Source of the DNA: Cristatella mucedo
Taxonomy: Eukaryota > Bryozoa > Phylactolaemata > Cristatellidae
Length of the DNA stretch: 64,000 nt
Assembly (NCBI GenBank): GCA_009760855.2
Contig: WPIO01000016.1
Location: 6,023,001-6,087,000, forward strand
Direction: 5' to 3'
This document shows positions 1-11,984 of the stretch, piece by piece. The notes beneath the pieces were generated by a model. The model saw only the letters and a program-made list of their open reading frames with translations. It ran no database searches and was not told where the DNA came from. The first letter of the stretch is position 1, and the number at the start of each line of letters is the position of its first letter. A program made the position numbers and the translations under genes.

Positions 1-1305
1 GGAGGGATCAAAGCAAATGAACAGCTGACTGCTGAAAGCCTAGATTTTTCCTGGCAATCACATCGGCAAGAGGGAGGGTATACACCGTGGAAAGAACCAG
101 ACCAAGCACAGAGCCCTGAGGTACCCCATACTTCAGAGGTTCCTCGGGTGATGTATGTCCATTAACATTAATACTCTAGAGTCTTCCACTGAGATAGAAA
201 CTGAACCATGGCAATGCAGTGCCAGTGATGCCCAGGCGAGATGAGAGGCTTTCAAGAAGAACTTGGTGATCAATAGTATCAAAAGCTGCCGAAAGATCGA
301 GCAAAACAAGCAGAGAGACTCTACCCATGTCTGCATTCCTAAGTAGGTCGTTATACACCGGAAGCAATGCTGACTCTGTGGAGTGATTCGATCCAAAGCC
401 AGACTGGAACTTACAAGCAAGGTTTGAAGTTTCGATATACGAGTTCAGCTGGCCTGCCACGACTCGTTCCAATGTCTTTGATAGGAGTGGTAGAAGGGAG
501 ACTGGGCGGTAGTTGCTCAAATTTTCTTGGTCTAGTGCTGCTTTCTTGAGAAGTGGCCTAACTACAGCTTTTTTGAAAGGTGCTGGGACATGACTTGAGG
601 CCAATGACATGTTTATGATGTTAGTTATGCATGGCAGCAGCAGATTAATGTAACGTAGGTGCAGGACAGAGGGAATAGGGTCAAAGGACTTAGTTCTATT
701 GGGATATGAACTTCAGGACGAGATCACCAGTGACCTGCCTGAATGTAGACAATGAAGTTCAGCCAGGAATCAAGCGAGAGCATTCTAGGGCGGATGCTGC
801 CATCGCACAAGTCGATGCTCCCTGCTCCTCTCTTTCTTGTGAACAAAGAATCGAAAGAAGCGATCGGCTATCAGATTATCACGGGGATCATCAGGTAAGC
901 AGCTAATCTGGAAGCGGCTGAGGAGATGGTTGATCGCTGACATTAGCATTTTTGGATTGTGCATCTGTGATTCAGCAATGTTTTTTTTTTTTTATAGTAG
1001 CTAGACATGGAGACATGGCCTTTGCTAGGATCGATTGGTACGACCTACAATAGTCTTCATATGCCTGTCGATGGACAGTCAGTCCAGATCTTATGTATGC
1101 TTTTTCAAGCTTTCGCTTAGTAGACCTGGCTAGTTTAATGTCTGTGGTAAACCACAGGCCGTCTGAGTGAGGGCGCACAGTGCGCTTGGTCAGAGGTGCA
1201 AACTCGCCGAGCATGTCACCTAGTGTCGTGCTGTAGCAATCTACAAATTTAGGGATTAAGGTATCAGAAGGAAAAAGATCAAATCTTGCCACCTTTGACT
1301 CTTTG
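1..1305 (-). mobile_element. LINE-A (L2/CR1-like) retrotransposon copy, runs off the window edge
   Basis: Read on the minus strand, this segment encodes the linker ahead of reverse transcriptase (EFAPLTKRTVRP near 1200, then TDIKLARSTKRKLEKAY) and the front half of the polymerase (NYRPVSLLP, FQSGF, LLDLSAAFDTIDH between about 610 and 176). It matches the better copy at 54190-56458 block by block. The frame is broken between about 970 and 610, and an A-tract sits near 980-993, so it is dead. The catalytic YADD block would lie left of position 1. No endonuclease domain is visible. The copy lies in the presumed 3' part of the SCYL3 gene, in the same orientation as that gene. Confidence 0.9.
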
Positions 1306-2440
1306 ATAATTAGACCACTTAAGCGTGCCTGCAGACCACAGGTGCAGGAAACAGTGATGCATCAGAGAGTTCAGTGCACGACTCCTATCACTGTGCAGCC
1401 ATAAAAATAGATAAGAATAACAATACCTAAAACACTTGCATGGCATCCTAAGAGAGCTAAATCTCTTTATAGGCACTTTAGCTACACTGAAATGGAAACC
1501 TGCCAAGCCACATGGATCACGACGTTGCTCCTGCCTCTGCCGATTCCCTATGGTCTACAAACAAACAGGCCAAAAGACTGAAATGTAAATGGATTTAAAC
1601 GGATGTCTGGTGCTCCTCTAAGCATTTCAGGTACCCTACACTGTCACCCAAATTAATATCACGTGTTAACGTAATCGTGAGTACGGGGTGCCTAATGCCA
1701 GACTACAGCATAATCAGAGGCTACGGTACAGCGGACAATGGGGTAATCTTCAGCTATACGAATACTTTCGAGACTAGGTGCAAGGCCCAGACGAACCTAT
1801 CACACGCGAGCACAGTTACTTTGTTCCTCGACTGTGAAGCCTATTCACACACTGGTGGCTTAAGTAAGCAGGCATACTGACTGTGGCTACTCCAAGCAGG
1901 ACTGACTTTGCTGGCAGCACCACTGCCACTCGAAGTAAGACAAGTGTCTACTGCCCTTACACCAAACAAGTAGAATGCCATATATAATGCCCACGCGAAG
2001 CGGCAGCCATACGTATCTTACACGCATAGTAAATGGAAAACCAGATGGTAACGATAACGATGGTGACAAAAAGGAGGCAGCTGATGTTGACCTTCACTTG
2101 TGGACAACTCATTTCTAACATTTCACGTCAGGATGACATGCATGGGTAAACACGAAGAGTTGCAATTTTGGAGACAGCAGTTAGTCGAGAACACAAGCAC
2201 TTGCTGCAAAATCAAGTGGGTACTACTGTCACAAATGTGCATACCCTGCCTGCTCCCAGTTTTGCTTGGCAATCAGTAAGCATAACCTTCTGTGGCTTCA
2301 ATCTGCCTTTCTCAGTAGGTCAAAAAAGAGAAGAAGTCCTTCCCCTTGCTTCCATTCTACGCCTCCGAGGCACAAATAAGCTCGAGGACGCCAACACCAA
2401 CTGCTACGGTCAAGCTCTTGCGCTCTGTGGCTTTTTGCGT
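1306..2440. other. Intergenic or intronic DNA, no gene recognised
   Basis: No reading frame here resembles a known protein. Positions 1440-1500 hold a minus-strand remnant of the shared SINE-2/LINE-A 3' hairpin (CCTAAGAGAGCTAAATCTCT). If the SCYL3 gene continues leftward, its next exons would be expected here or beyond the edge, but I could not find HEAT-repeat coding sequence. Confidence 0.4.
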
Positions 2441-2444
2441 TTGT

Positions 2445-2478
2445 AGCTTTGTGGAGTTACAGACGGAGACACACATAT
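2445..2478 (+). repeat. LINE-B 3' tail remnant
   Basis: The stretch carries the characteristic end of LINE-B (TTTGTGGAGTTACAGACGGAG) seen at the ends of the copies at 23640-24225 and 36205-37162. Only the terminal part is left. Confidence 0.6.
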
Positions 2479-2679
2479 GCCAGGGTGCTGGCTGACATCT
2501 CAGGTCTAATGAACATTAGTTGTAAGGCACGGCAAGGAGAACGGATGGCAAACCGAACGTTGCACTCATACAGCATATTTAGCCAGTCGATACTTAAAAT
2601 AGAAGTAGGGCTGATTGACACAGCAATTGTATATTAACACCAGTGATAAGATGGCTAGCAAAAGGAGAAAGTGAGAAGA

Positions 2680-2710
2680 GAAGAGAAGAGAAACATAAGG
2701 GAAGAGAGAG

Positions 2711-2749
<39 letters not shown>

Positions 2750-2800
2750 GAGAGAGAGAGTGATGGTGAGAGGAACGAGGGTGAGAGAGAAAGTGAGAGA
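2680..2800. repeat. (GA)n microsatellite
   Basis: Purine-rich tract with a nearly perfect GA core at about 2712-2746 and degenerate GA-rich flanks. Open frames through it are repeat artefacts. Confidence 0.95.
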
Positions 2801-3033
2801 CAGACGAGAGTGCTGGAGAGACATGCCGGAACGAGGGGTTTCCAAGAAGAAAGGTAGTGAGGCTGGGTCAACGCCAGTAGGAAGCATGCTCGCGAGAGTC
2901 TGTGGTGCAGTTCGATAGCTAGCTTATGGCTACCATAGCTTCGGAGTCAGCCAGCCCAAATGCAGGAAGGGCAGTGGCCATGTTAAACACGGGGTAAGGC
3001 AGAAGCCAGCTGCCACACGGAATCGAACCTCAC

Positions 3034-3139
3034 CTGAATAGGGCGTGGTCGAGCAGAGAGGACAGGAGCAGAGGAGCCGTGGCCGTCGTCGAATCGCTCG
3101 CCTCGAGCAGACGAGCTAGCTGCCCGCCGAAATCGTCTA
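3034..3139 (-). CDS. SCYL3: SCYL3-type pseudokinase, fourth recognised coding exon (partial)
   Basis: The exon encodes FGGQLARLLEAS...LLLSSLLDHALF, which aligns in position with the end of the SCYL3 kinase-like domain (a human segment of the form LHSTLLNP...LLSHDFF). It closes at a clear donor, CTATTCAG|GTGAGG, at 3034/3033. The 5' border is less certain. The upstream exon ends in phase 1, and two acceptors fit that phase: one starting the exon at 3139 and one at 3151. Both have poor pyrimidine tracts. The intron separating it from the previous exon is only about 450 bases, far shorter than the others. Later exons coding for the HEAT repeats are not visible to the left. Confidence 0.6.
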
Positions 3140-3596
3140 CTTCTCCGCTCCCTTCAAGCAACCGCGCTCGGTCACGCTCCATCTTCGGCTGCATTGTACA
3201 TGAGGCAGACATACGTGTCGGGCGGGCGCCATGAAGCAAACACTCTGTGGGTTCCGATTCTTCGCCGAACACGCGCAGGCGCGGTCGGGCGGGCAGGCAA
3301 GCGCACAAGCACCAAATTTTGGCAGACCTTCGGGGGGCCCTCTACCCTCACCGCAAGCCCAGGCAGGGATGCCGCCCTGTGTAGCTAGCGGCACAGCGAG
3401 CAAGCAAGCTTGCAAAAGGAGCTGTCCATTTGCTGCCTCATAGTTTGCCAGGGCAAAAGCAAATGACAGCGGACGGATAGCAAGGACCGGAAGCAGCAAA
3501 GTGCCGACTGCGCAGACAGGCAATCGGCTGCTGCTGCCGCCTCCCCCCTCAGGAGAGGAGGTGGCGGCACGATCGCTCGGCGACCCCTCTGCTCAC

Positions 3597-3855
3597 CCAA
3601 GTCGGACAGCCTGTCCTTGAGTGCTTCAAACAGCCGGCTGAGACCGTAGGCATCGTTGCCTGATGCCGGCGGCCCACCGTCGCCCGGCATGCGCCCGGAG
3701 CTGATCAGAGCCGACACTTTACCCAAATACTCCATGCCACAGCTGCCGGATGACGACAGCGGGTGTGTGCATTCCAGCCGGCCCAGCTTCCACGTGCCGT
3801 CCGAAGCTACGAACACGCACTGCTCGCCGACGTTGTTGTGGCTGACCTGACCCTG
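3597..3855 (-). CDS. SCYL3: SCYL3-type pseudokinase, third coding exon
   Basis: The exon encodes GQVSHNNVGEQCVFVASDG followed by TWKLGRLE, then a variable loop and NDAYGLSRLFEALKDRL. This is the C-lobe core of the SCY1-like family. SHNN stands where active kinases have the HRD...N catalytic loop, and WKLG replaces DFG, so catalysis is not expected, as is known for this family. Later residues fit the SCYL3 segment HARDAFSFGTLVESL. The donor is TTGG|GTGAGC at 3597/3596. The acceptor reads CTACCAGCAG, a tandem NAGNAG site, so the exon can start at 3855 or 3852 and include or omit one glutamine. The pyrimidine tract upstream is good. SCYL1 is the alternative paralogue; the C-lobe favours SCYL3. 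Confidence 0.87.
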
Positions 3856-4147
3856 CTGGTAGAGTAAGAGAGAGAAAGAAAGTGGCGTTGAACAGATCGC
3901 CTGCTCACTGTACAGCGGACGGACAGAGGCCGGGGAGCACAAGCACTCATGCTCGCCCCTGCCAATTAGAGGTGACTCGGCAGTGCAAGGCCTGGACACG
4001 AGAACACGCAACACGCAGGGAAAGCTCTGCCCAGCGACTGAAATCAAGCACGGGGCATCAAGCTTTAGCGCCAGAGGAGCAGCAGACAAAAACCCGGTAG
4101 ATACATAAACTTAAGGCTGCACAGCTGGCACGGTGCAAAATACCGGC

Positions 4148-4149
<2 letters not shown>

Positions 4150-4204
<55 letters not shown>
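4150..4204. repeat. (GA)n followed by (GACA)n microsatellite in a SCYL3 intron
   Basis: A GA run of about 36 bases passes directly into about five GACA units. It lies in the intron between the exons at 3855 and 7406. Confidence 0.95.
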
Positions 4205-4205
<1 letters not shown>

Positions 4206-5199
4206 CGCTAGTGTTGTGGCTTGCGTCAGCAATGCATAGAGCCACTGTTGGAAGCAGGTCACCCACGAAGGCAGCTCACCACCATCGCGAACACTGCACT
4301 CTAGAAAAAGAAAATGGCTCTGTTCAGATTCGTGCTGCTTAGTTGTGCTAAGCCACTGCTAGTCGATAGACCCAAAAGAATACACCCATGGTCGTAAGTA
4401 TTTACACAGGGCGAACACAATATGGCCGTCGGATGATTGCTTCATGATTTTCGCATCAAAACTCACACTGCAACCGCACAAAAGCTGCACACGGCAAGAA
4501 GCAATTTGTATTAAATGGTATTCACAGTGTCACCGTTGTACGTGCTGTGCACAGTGCCAGCTGCAGCCAGTCACTTCTGCACTCCTCACCCGGCTGTTAC
4601 AGCTGAAATTTCGTTTCACCTGTCCAATAAACCGAGCGTCAATCTTCAGCCGTCTAGGGGTGCGTGACGTTTGAGACAGAGCTTTCAGCTTCTTTATTCT
4701 GCTTACTCAGCCAGGGTGCTTTCTTAGCCACCAGTGAGTCAAGTTTGTCCTCTGAAAGTCATGCAGCACAGTTTGCCTGCTTATTGTGGTCTTTGTAGTG
4801 GCTTCCGGTGACTAATCTAGATAGGCCAGTCTAACTTTCCTCTTGAATAATGCAGTAATCTTCAGCAGATGATCTGCATGGCTTGATGTTCATTCTGGCG
4901 GCACAGGCAATTGCCATAGGGCCCCTTCCAAGTGCATACAGCCAGATTGTACCCGCTGCAAACATTTGCTCATTTCAAGTACACGAACAATCTTCTTTTT
5001 TCCACCAACCCCATATGTGAATAACAATAATAAGTCTTCTGCATATGACCTAAGGTTAATTCAAATGCTTTACAACTGGGGACAAGGTCGTGGCTTGCAC
5101 CGCGTAATTACTCACAACTACACCAAAGGACGATTCACTCGGACAGAGAGCAAAGGCTAAGTGGAACAGGTTGATTTTCAGCTTCGTTTCGAACACCGC
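4205..5199. other. SCYL3 intron, no feature recognised
   Basis: Roughly 1 kb of intron sequence between the GACA tract and the LINE-A copy. No exon, RNA gene or named repeat was recognised on either strand. Confidence 0.4.
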
Positions 5200-6031
5200 C
5201 AAATCGGGAGACGATGTGATGTCAGTCGGTAGTGAGTTCCAAGCTTTGAAGCATAGTAAATGAAGCTAAGTTCTCCGACATGTTTCAAAGTTTGAGGCAC
5301 AAGTAGTTGATAGTTGATCAGAGTCAGAAGAGCGGCAGTGCGACGGGAGGCCTAATGTGGGACGATAACTCCCGATGGACAGGCCAGACCAAGAGCATGG
5401 GGGATGTAAAGGTGAGTAACAGAATCTTGAAGTCAATAAGCTGCTTGATATGCAGCCAGTGCAGATTGGCAAGCAGCGGAGTAATTTATCAAGTGTGCCG
5501 ATGCTTTCGACAGATAAGGCAAGCTGCTGCATTTTGCCGCAACTGTAGGCAACAGCTAATGCACAGGCAGGAAGACCTACAAGTAGTGAGCTTCACAAGA
5601 CTGGTCGGGATAACAGAAATGCATCACCCATCATGGCTGCAGTGCCCTTATCCAAGCAATCCTACATGTTTGAAATTTTACGCAGGTGAAAGTACGCAGA
5701 CTTGACTATGGAGCTCATCTGGCAAAAGGTCATTCTTGAAGAGACGCAGATTCCGAGCAGAGACTACAGGAGATATACTGGTAGAGCCGATTTGGAAAGT
5801 TAGGTTTTCTAGTTTCTGAGTGACACTTGGTTTTCCAAGAATTGTGTTTTCGTCATTCAATTTCAGAAAGCTTGCAGCCATCCAAGTGCGAATGTCAGCA
5901 ATGCAGGCTGACAAGGAGCTCAGTGAGTTTGAGACACTAGAAAGCAGTAAATGATCAAAGCCAAAGTACAGCTAGCTGCAGGTTGTCAGCAAAACAATGA
6001 AAGTCTAGGTTCTGCTTAGCGATTACATTGG

Positions 6032-6032
<1 letters not shown>
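5200..6032 (-). mobile_element. LINE-A fragment in a SCYL3 intron
   Basis: On the minus strand, blocks match the LINE-A region from the YADD palm motif to the C-terminal part. Positions 5960-6032 correspond to ADVIAK-NLDFH, 5800-5900 to the FLKLND block, and 5400-5480 to the RIDFK block near the 3' end of the coding region. Several frameshifts and stops are present. Its 5' edge runs straight into the long GA microsatellite at 6032, at the point where the source LINE has a purine-rich GAGAGGG stretch. Confidence 0.85.
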
Positions 6033-6219
<187 letters not shown>

Positions 6220-6491
6220 AGTGGCAATTGTGAAAAGTGAACCTGAAACGGATCTCTAGGGCAGCACAAATGTCAAAGGCTCTTCCTTGGATGATCGTTT
6301 TCCATTGACATCTCTCTGAATTCTCTCACGGAGATAAAAACAAAACATTGTAATACAGCACCTGCGATACACAAGCGAGACGGCAGGAGCCCAAAAAGGA
6401 TTTGGTGAGTAATGGTAACTGCTGCGGGAACGATTTAAGCTGCTCAACCAGAAAGGGAAATATAAATAGAAGAAAGGTGAAGGTAGCGACG

Positions 6492-6492
6492 A

Positions 6493-6588
<96 letters not shown>

Positions 6589-6628
6589 GCGCGCGCACGC
6601 ACACACACACACAGACACACACACACTG
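6492..6628. repeat. Compound (CA)n-(GCAC)n-(CA)n microsatellite
   Basis: The tract begins with CA repeats (6492-6538), changes to GCAC units (about 6539-6590), passes through a short CG-alternating stretch and returns to CA repeats. The CG-alternating part has Z-DNA-prone composition. Confidence 0.97.
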
Positions 6629-7224
6629 GTGCTCAGAAGCTCAGAAACAAGCTCAGAAACAACCTTGCTCATCTTCAAGGCTTGATTATAAAAAAGTATC
6701 GAAATTTTTTTAATGTCTGATTTATGTCCTTAACTTAGTCGATTTTGTCTATTTCTGTAGGCAGCACACCTCGTTGCAACATGGCGCCGGTATCTCGCCA
6801 CACGGTAAGATCTATCGTTACAACTGCTAAGGACATTACTCCTGGGCCGTTCAGCTGCTTTCAGCCCGACAGAATCAGGCACAATTGGGCATGAATCCTG
6901 GGTGTGCAAATACTCACGTGGCCTCGAGTGCAGATACAGCACATGAACTCGAGAGCTTAACAAGTAAACGATAGCAAAACAGCATAGCCGACCACGAGAT
7001 ATGTGTTCTCAACACGGCTGACGGCACACGTCAGGCGGGCTGACCCCTGGGGCTAGAGCTCAGGCACATCGAGACCCATGCAGCTACGCCACAGTACCGG
7101 CTGGTGTAGTTATGGGTCAAGGCTGTCGGCGATCAGGATGAGGTCAAGGCTGGCAACGGTGCACATAGGTAGAGCAGCAGTTTGGCACGCACTGCAGGGC
7201 GTCGATCCGGCGCACCAAGACAAC

Positions 7225-7242
7225 GGGGGGGGGGGGGGGGGG
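7225..7242. repeat. Homopolymer G18 tract
   Basis: Eighteen consecutive G residues in the intron about 165 bases after the donor of the SCYL3 exon at 7406-7612. On the sense (minus) strand it is a C-tract. Confidence 0.95.
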
Positions 7243-7405
7243 CTTCCTCATCCGGCCCCCCCGAAAGGAGATCACAGCAAGACACGAGTGGAAGCGGTGC
7301 ATCGCTGCCATGGTCGTCTGCAGGCGATAGTAGGGCAGAAAGCAGGCCGAGTGTGGGGCCGTGCATCACTCGCCGGCGTGCAAGCGACCTGTGCACGGCA
7401 CTCAC

Positions 7406-7612
7406 GCTGTGCAGGAATACGAGCGACTCAACGAGGCCGTGCAGGTGCCACGCCACCTCGGCGGCATGCAGCGTCGAGGTTGCAGCGGCGCTGTCGAGCA
7501 CCGCCACCAGGGGGCGCACTGGCTCCGTGACAACGGTCAGCCTGTCGCCACCGCTCGACAGCTCGGTGGACAGCACCTTGACCAGCTTCGGATGGCGCAG
7601 AACACGCGAGTA
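7406..7612 (-). CDS. SCYL3: SCYL3-type pseudokinase, second coding exon
   Basis: This 69-codon exon encodes the kinase-like N-lobe/C-lobe boundary. It starts with YSRVLRHPKLVKVL (family form KTLRHPxLLxxL), continues with LTVVTEPVRPL (the hinge; family form VTExVxPL) and ends with the helix AWHLHGLVESLVFLHS. The acceptor TTTGTAG and donor CACAGC|GTGAGT give an exon of exactly 207 bases with phase 0 at both ends, which joins cleanly to the first exon (HK) and to the third (GQVSHNN). The exon is much richer in GC than its surroundings, as is the third exon. Confidence 0.88.
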
Positions 7613-7824
7613 CTACAAAGCACACAGCGAGCCCATGATTGGCTGCGAAGAAGGGTGGGGAGGGGTACCAGCGGGAGGTACTGGGCGGTAGCAGCTTTTC
7701 CTCTCATCGCGCGAGGCATGGCACCGTGCAACGATCTCTTGTCATGTGACCGAACCTGATGCAGCTTATGCCGAATTACCAACAAAATACGTTAAGACAG
7801 GCTTTGACCAATGGGAGTTACACG

Positions 7825-8099
7825 AAGCTAAAACGCACTTATTTATCACAGCCTTTAGTGGGTCCATGTGATTCGTCCTTTGTGCGCTTATGCGTGCTGA
7901 CACCTGCGCATGCGACCACTAACCATATTTGCATGCTGACCCTATGCATATCACCTCTAGCCATGTTTGTTAACATCGAGCATGCTACCATTAACCACCA
8001 TTGGATCATGCTTCCTATGCAGCAAATGTAAAGTGCATAGAAAGAGATTAGGTTATCTGAGGATGCAATACAAATGTACAATTATTATTATTATTATTG
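7825..8099 (+). mobile_element. LINE-A 3' end fragment with (ATT)n tail
   Basis: Matches the final coding codons and 3' UTR of LINE-A (CACCTATTTA-like start, TTTAGTGGGTCCATGTGATTC, the CATGCTGACC block, the terminal hairpin) and ends in an ATT tail at 8083-8099. It lies in SCYL3 intron 1, opposite to the gene. Confidence 0.9.
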
Positions 8100-8109
8100 A
8101 CAGCTTGCC

Positions 8110-9260
8110 GAGTAATTGTATCCCTACAATTCAACCTATAAAAATATAAATCAACCTATAATTGGAGTTCCTTGACATTCTCAACACCGATCTTATGCGC
8201 TATGAACGGCCATACATCATGCACAACCATAAATGATCTTAATTTTCTGCTTATACTTTTGCTGAACACGTTCAGCCAAAAATGTGCATTATAGGCATAT
8301 CTACCACTAAGACATCTACAGCCAGATCCAAACATCTGGTATTAACAGCAAGGATCAGCAATCACCAGTTTGACAAAATCCATCGCCAAAGTATGACTAC
8401 TTAGTTTTGTCAGCATGCAATCAAGGGAACATCTAAATTTATCAAGGCAGCTAAAAGATGACAGTCCTGATCTGGTAGATGTCTAGGAAAAAGAGACAGG
8501 TTAGGATCCAGTCAAAATGAGCTCACCGTTGAACTGCTGGCAGGATGTATACAGCAATAAAAAACCCAAAGAGATATAGAATAACATTTTTATTTTTATT
8601 TTATTTATCTTTATATACTGTGCCTTTTTACAGAGTTGAAACCTGCGACCTCATGAACCAGAAGTAGGAATCACACAAACTCACCATCTACTGATGACCA
8701 TTGGTCTACCCACCAAGCAAATTTAGGTGCTCTAAAAACATCGAATATAACCAAAGCACGAAGCTGGACACAGGCTTTCCGAATCACGTTAACATATTGG
8801 CTCCAGACCAACGACACAACGAGCCAAGCATTTGGGTAACTTAAAATCCTACACCAGAGGTCGTGGATTCAACTACCCCGGCACAGTCCACATATTTTTT
8901 AGAGTTGCTACATGCAACGTCGTTCAGCAAGCCGCTGCCGAGCCCCAGGGGGAGGACGGCCCCCTTTTATAAGCATCGTATAAAACCATTATGAAAATGT
9001 ATATCTCGGGGCTACGGCAGCTCAACTGAACCTGGCACCTGATAAGCTGGCCGTACGCTTTGTAACGTGAAATGATCAAATATGCTCCTAGATTACAAGA
9101 TTCAGCAACAAAATATATGATTACGACAGGACTTAGCCACTTCAAAGGTATGTCTAGGCTTCGAAAGTACTTGTGCACGTACATTAACAGATACACCGGA
9201 AGCATATATAGGTGCGCAGTAACTGGTCGGTGCCTACACTCGGCATGCATGGCCGTGCAT
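8110..9260. other. SCYL3 intron 1, remaining sequence
   Basis: AT-rich DNA without a recognised exon or named repeat. A small AAT-rich simple repeat lies at 9262-9302, close to the donor of exon 1. Confidence 0.4.
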
Positions 9261-9333
9261 AATACTAATACTAATAATAACAACAACAACAATAATAATA
9301 ATGATAACGCACAGCGGTAAAGCGTCTACCGAC

Positions 9334-9516
9334 CTTATGACAGCAACTCAAGACATCTCTGAATTTTGGAGAGGCTGTGTAATAAAAAATAGTGACGACT
9401 TGGTTTTCAGCGAGAGTCCGAGCGCTCAAAACGTTCAGTGACAAGTCGTCGGTGCCGCATTCGATGAATGAGCCGTGGACATCGAACACGTCGTCGATGC
9501 TTTGTCCATTACCCAT
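9334..9516 (-). CDS. SCYL3: SCYL3-type pseudokinase, first coding exon with start codon
   Basis: The reading frame opens with MGNGQSID at 9516. Glycine 2 and serine 6 fit the N-myristoylation signal, and human SCYL3 also begins with an MGxxxS form, so membrane anchoring is likely. The exon goes on through LSLNVLSARTLAENQVVTIF to YYTASPKFRDVLSCCHK, which fits the family N-lobe strand ending in SVFVY. It is 61 codons long and ends in phase 0 at AAG|GTCGGT, a weak but usable donor, matching the phase of the exon at 7612. SCY1-like proteins act as scaffolds in Golgi and secretory traffic; SCYL3 (PACE-1) binds ezrin. The upstream in-frame TTG at 9528 is not a credible start. Confidence 0.82.
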
Positions 9517-10275
9517 AACGCCAGGCAAAATGCTGAGATGCGATTCAGGCTTCCTGCTGTTTCAATAAGTTCTGCTTCAATTAAGACATGTTGCGCGCGA
9601 GAAAACACCTGAATCCACGAGGCGATGACTGACCAGGACAGCAACTGAGGAAGAAACCTCGGGAGACGCGACTGAGATAAATGATAATATTGGGTTCGTT
9701 CGAACCGCAGGCTCGACGGGACTAGGGGCTGCTTATATGATTGTCATCATCCGTTCATGCACACCTTGAGAAAAATGTCAGTCGAACTTCAATGGACACT
9801 GCTGAGAACGACAGATTCAAGTATTCGTACTTGCGCTGGCTAGTGGCCGTACGGTCGGAGTTAGTGACTCCCCAGAACCACGCCCCCTGCATCTCTGACC
9901 TCAGAGCGAGAGATTTTAAAAATTAGTTAAATATAAGCAAAAAAAATCAAAAATAGAAAATTAATTCATACATCTGTTATACAATTTATTAATTTATAAC
10001 GGCAGAATGTCTTCAAAATGCGCGGTAATAGTTCAGCCTGTACCGCGAAGGCGCAGGATACAGCGACGCTAGTCTCTGCTAGACGGCAGAGAATGATGGT
10101 GAGAATATCGCACAGCTCGGACAAAGCTAACAGCTCGAGACTAACTTTGAATATCTCTAAAATCACTCAGAACTACAATCTCCGGGGCTCTCTTTTGTAA
10201 AGTAACGAGGGTCCTGTACATTCCTCAGCTAACGACACTGGCGGCTCCTTATTACAGAAACCGCTCAGGTACGAA
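9517..10275. other. 5' flank of the SCYL3-type gene
   Basis: This should hold the 5' UTR and promoter for the minus-strand gene. No TATA box or other defined element can be called with confidence. Positions 9920-10000 are strongly A/T-rich. Confidence 0.3.
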
Positions 10276-10287
10276 CCGCAAATAATA

Positions 10288-10318
<31 letters not shown>

Positions 10319-10440
10319 TGCACTTGATAAAGCGCCATCAGAGAATTCAATCTCTTTCTAGGCACTTTACATTCGCTGCAAAGGGAAATGCGATTGAATG
10401 GTGAGTAATATCGCGCTTGATAAACAAATGACCTCCGTTG
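10276..10440 (-). mobile_element. LINE-A 3' end fragment
   Basis: Reverse orientation: an AAT run (the tail) at 10280-10318, then GCACTTGATAAAGCGCC, the hairpin block and TTTACATTCGCTGCAAAGGG, matching the terminal 160 bases of LINE-A. Confidence 0.85.
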
Positions 10441-11374
10441 GCAGAAAGCAGATACCGGAGCTCACCACGACGGGCCAATTTTCATGCGTCTATCTGCGAT
10501 ATAAGTGAATCTCTCTTTATTACCGTCCGATTCCCACCGGCAACAGCTTATCTGTTTTGGCAGCCTCGAAATATCTCGGCTGGGACGAGAAGCATTAGTA
10601 GAATATTCGTTGCCTCGGCACAGTTTCGTCGCCGCCACTTTATTTCTCCGCGGGTTCTTAGTTGGCCTCGGGGAGCTGATTTCTAGCTAACTGTATAGTA
10701 AACGACGGACAGCGCTAGCAATTTAAAGCGAAGAAAGCGCGGGTCTGACGTAGATTTTGTCACGGAGGATTTCCCTGGTCGTATTTTTAGCAGCACTTGG
10801 CTGCTGCTGATTGCCTGAGTAGTTACAGCACGAGGCCAATAAGTGCACTGCGTCTCACGAAAGCGCAAGCGTAAACATGATTGGACAAACGGAGTCTAGC
10901 TTTATTCCTATCGCGACGTTTAAAACTGGTACACTCAGTCGCAAAAAATCCTTGCAGTATGGCCACCGCTGCTGCGGCTGTAAATTCGTTTGGGTGGTAG
11001 TAGGGTTTAATGACGTCACTGAGCCTGAAGCTAACTGAAAAGGTTGGCTTCCGGTGCAGGCCGAACACTCACTCCGCCTCAGCCGCCTGTCGATATTGCT
11101 CTTCAGTCGTCGTTCTATGAGGTTTGAATCGGGCGAGTGGCTGCGTCACATCATCAGCACCGAATAAAAGGATTCGTCGAAAATTACTTTACTCAAGTTG
11201 TCATCGGTCGAGGAAGTTAAATTTCAGTGATCAAATGTTGTTCTTAGGGTTCGTTACATTCCAGCAACATAACGTACTCATGCGCTCTGCCAGCCCTGTG
11301 AAATAGTGTCGTTCACGCGGTATGACCTTTCACCTCTTAGACGGCCGTCTCTGTAGCGGCCGTACACACACGAT
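10441..11374. other. No gene recognised
   Basis: Moderately GC-rich DNA with several short frames on both strands, none resembling a known protein or showing convincing splice borders. Confidence 0.35.
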
Positions 11375-11612
11375 ATAGGGCCCACGGAGAACTCAATCTC
11401 TTGCTAGGCACTTCACATTTGCGGCAAAAGAAGCACGATCGAATGGTTAGTGGTAGCATGCTCAATGACAACAAGCATAGCATGGTTAGAGGTGTCGTGC
11501 ACAGGGTCAGCATGCAAACGTGGTTAGCGGCAGCACGCACAAGAACAGTCAGCACGAGTAAGCACACGAAGAACGAATCGCAAGGACCCACTAAATGCTG
11601 TGATACATGGCT
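11375..11612 (-). mobile_element. LINE-A 3' UTR fragment
   Basis: Minus-strand match to the LINE-A 3' hairpin and the repeated CATGCT/CACATTTGC 3' UTR blocks. It ends at the CCCACTAAATGCTGT block, which is the stop-codon region of the LINE. Confidence 0.85.
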
Positions 11613-11984
11613 GCTGTTGAACGCCTGTAACTGTCTGATATTGTCAGATAGACTTGTTTACGTTATGGACACGGACTTGATGTGATCGACGAGGAGCTGC
11701 CATGCTTCTGCTATTGTTGGTGACCTGCGTGCATTGGTGCAACTCATAAAAGAAGCTGCCGTAAATATAAGGTTCAGGCGTCGTCAGTATACTTCGGGCA
11801 ACGGCTGAGCCTTGCACCGTTACGAGAGCTGCGCTTGCGGCCTAGTTCTGACAGGTCGTGGAAGTCGCAAGCCACGCTTGTAACAACCTGTCTTAAGAGT
11901 TTCTTCTAATTATAAACAAGCGAAGTGCGGTTAAGATCTTCAGCATTTTATGCGATAATAGGCTCGGAAATCAATCACTGCTTG

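Noticed and set aside
3137-3523. Minus-strand frame between SCYL3 exons as an additional exon
   Set aside because: It spans the intron and exon 4 in a different frame, is Cys/Ala-rich and does not align with the SCYL3 family.
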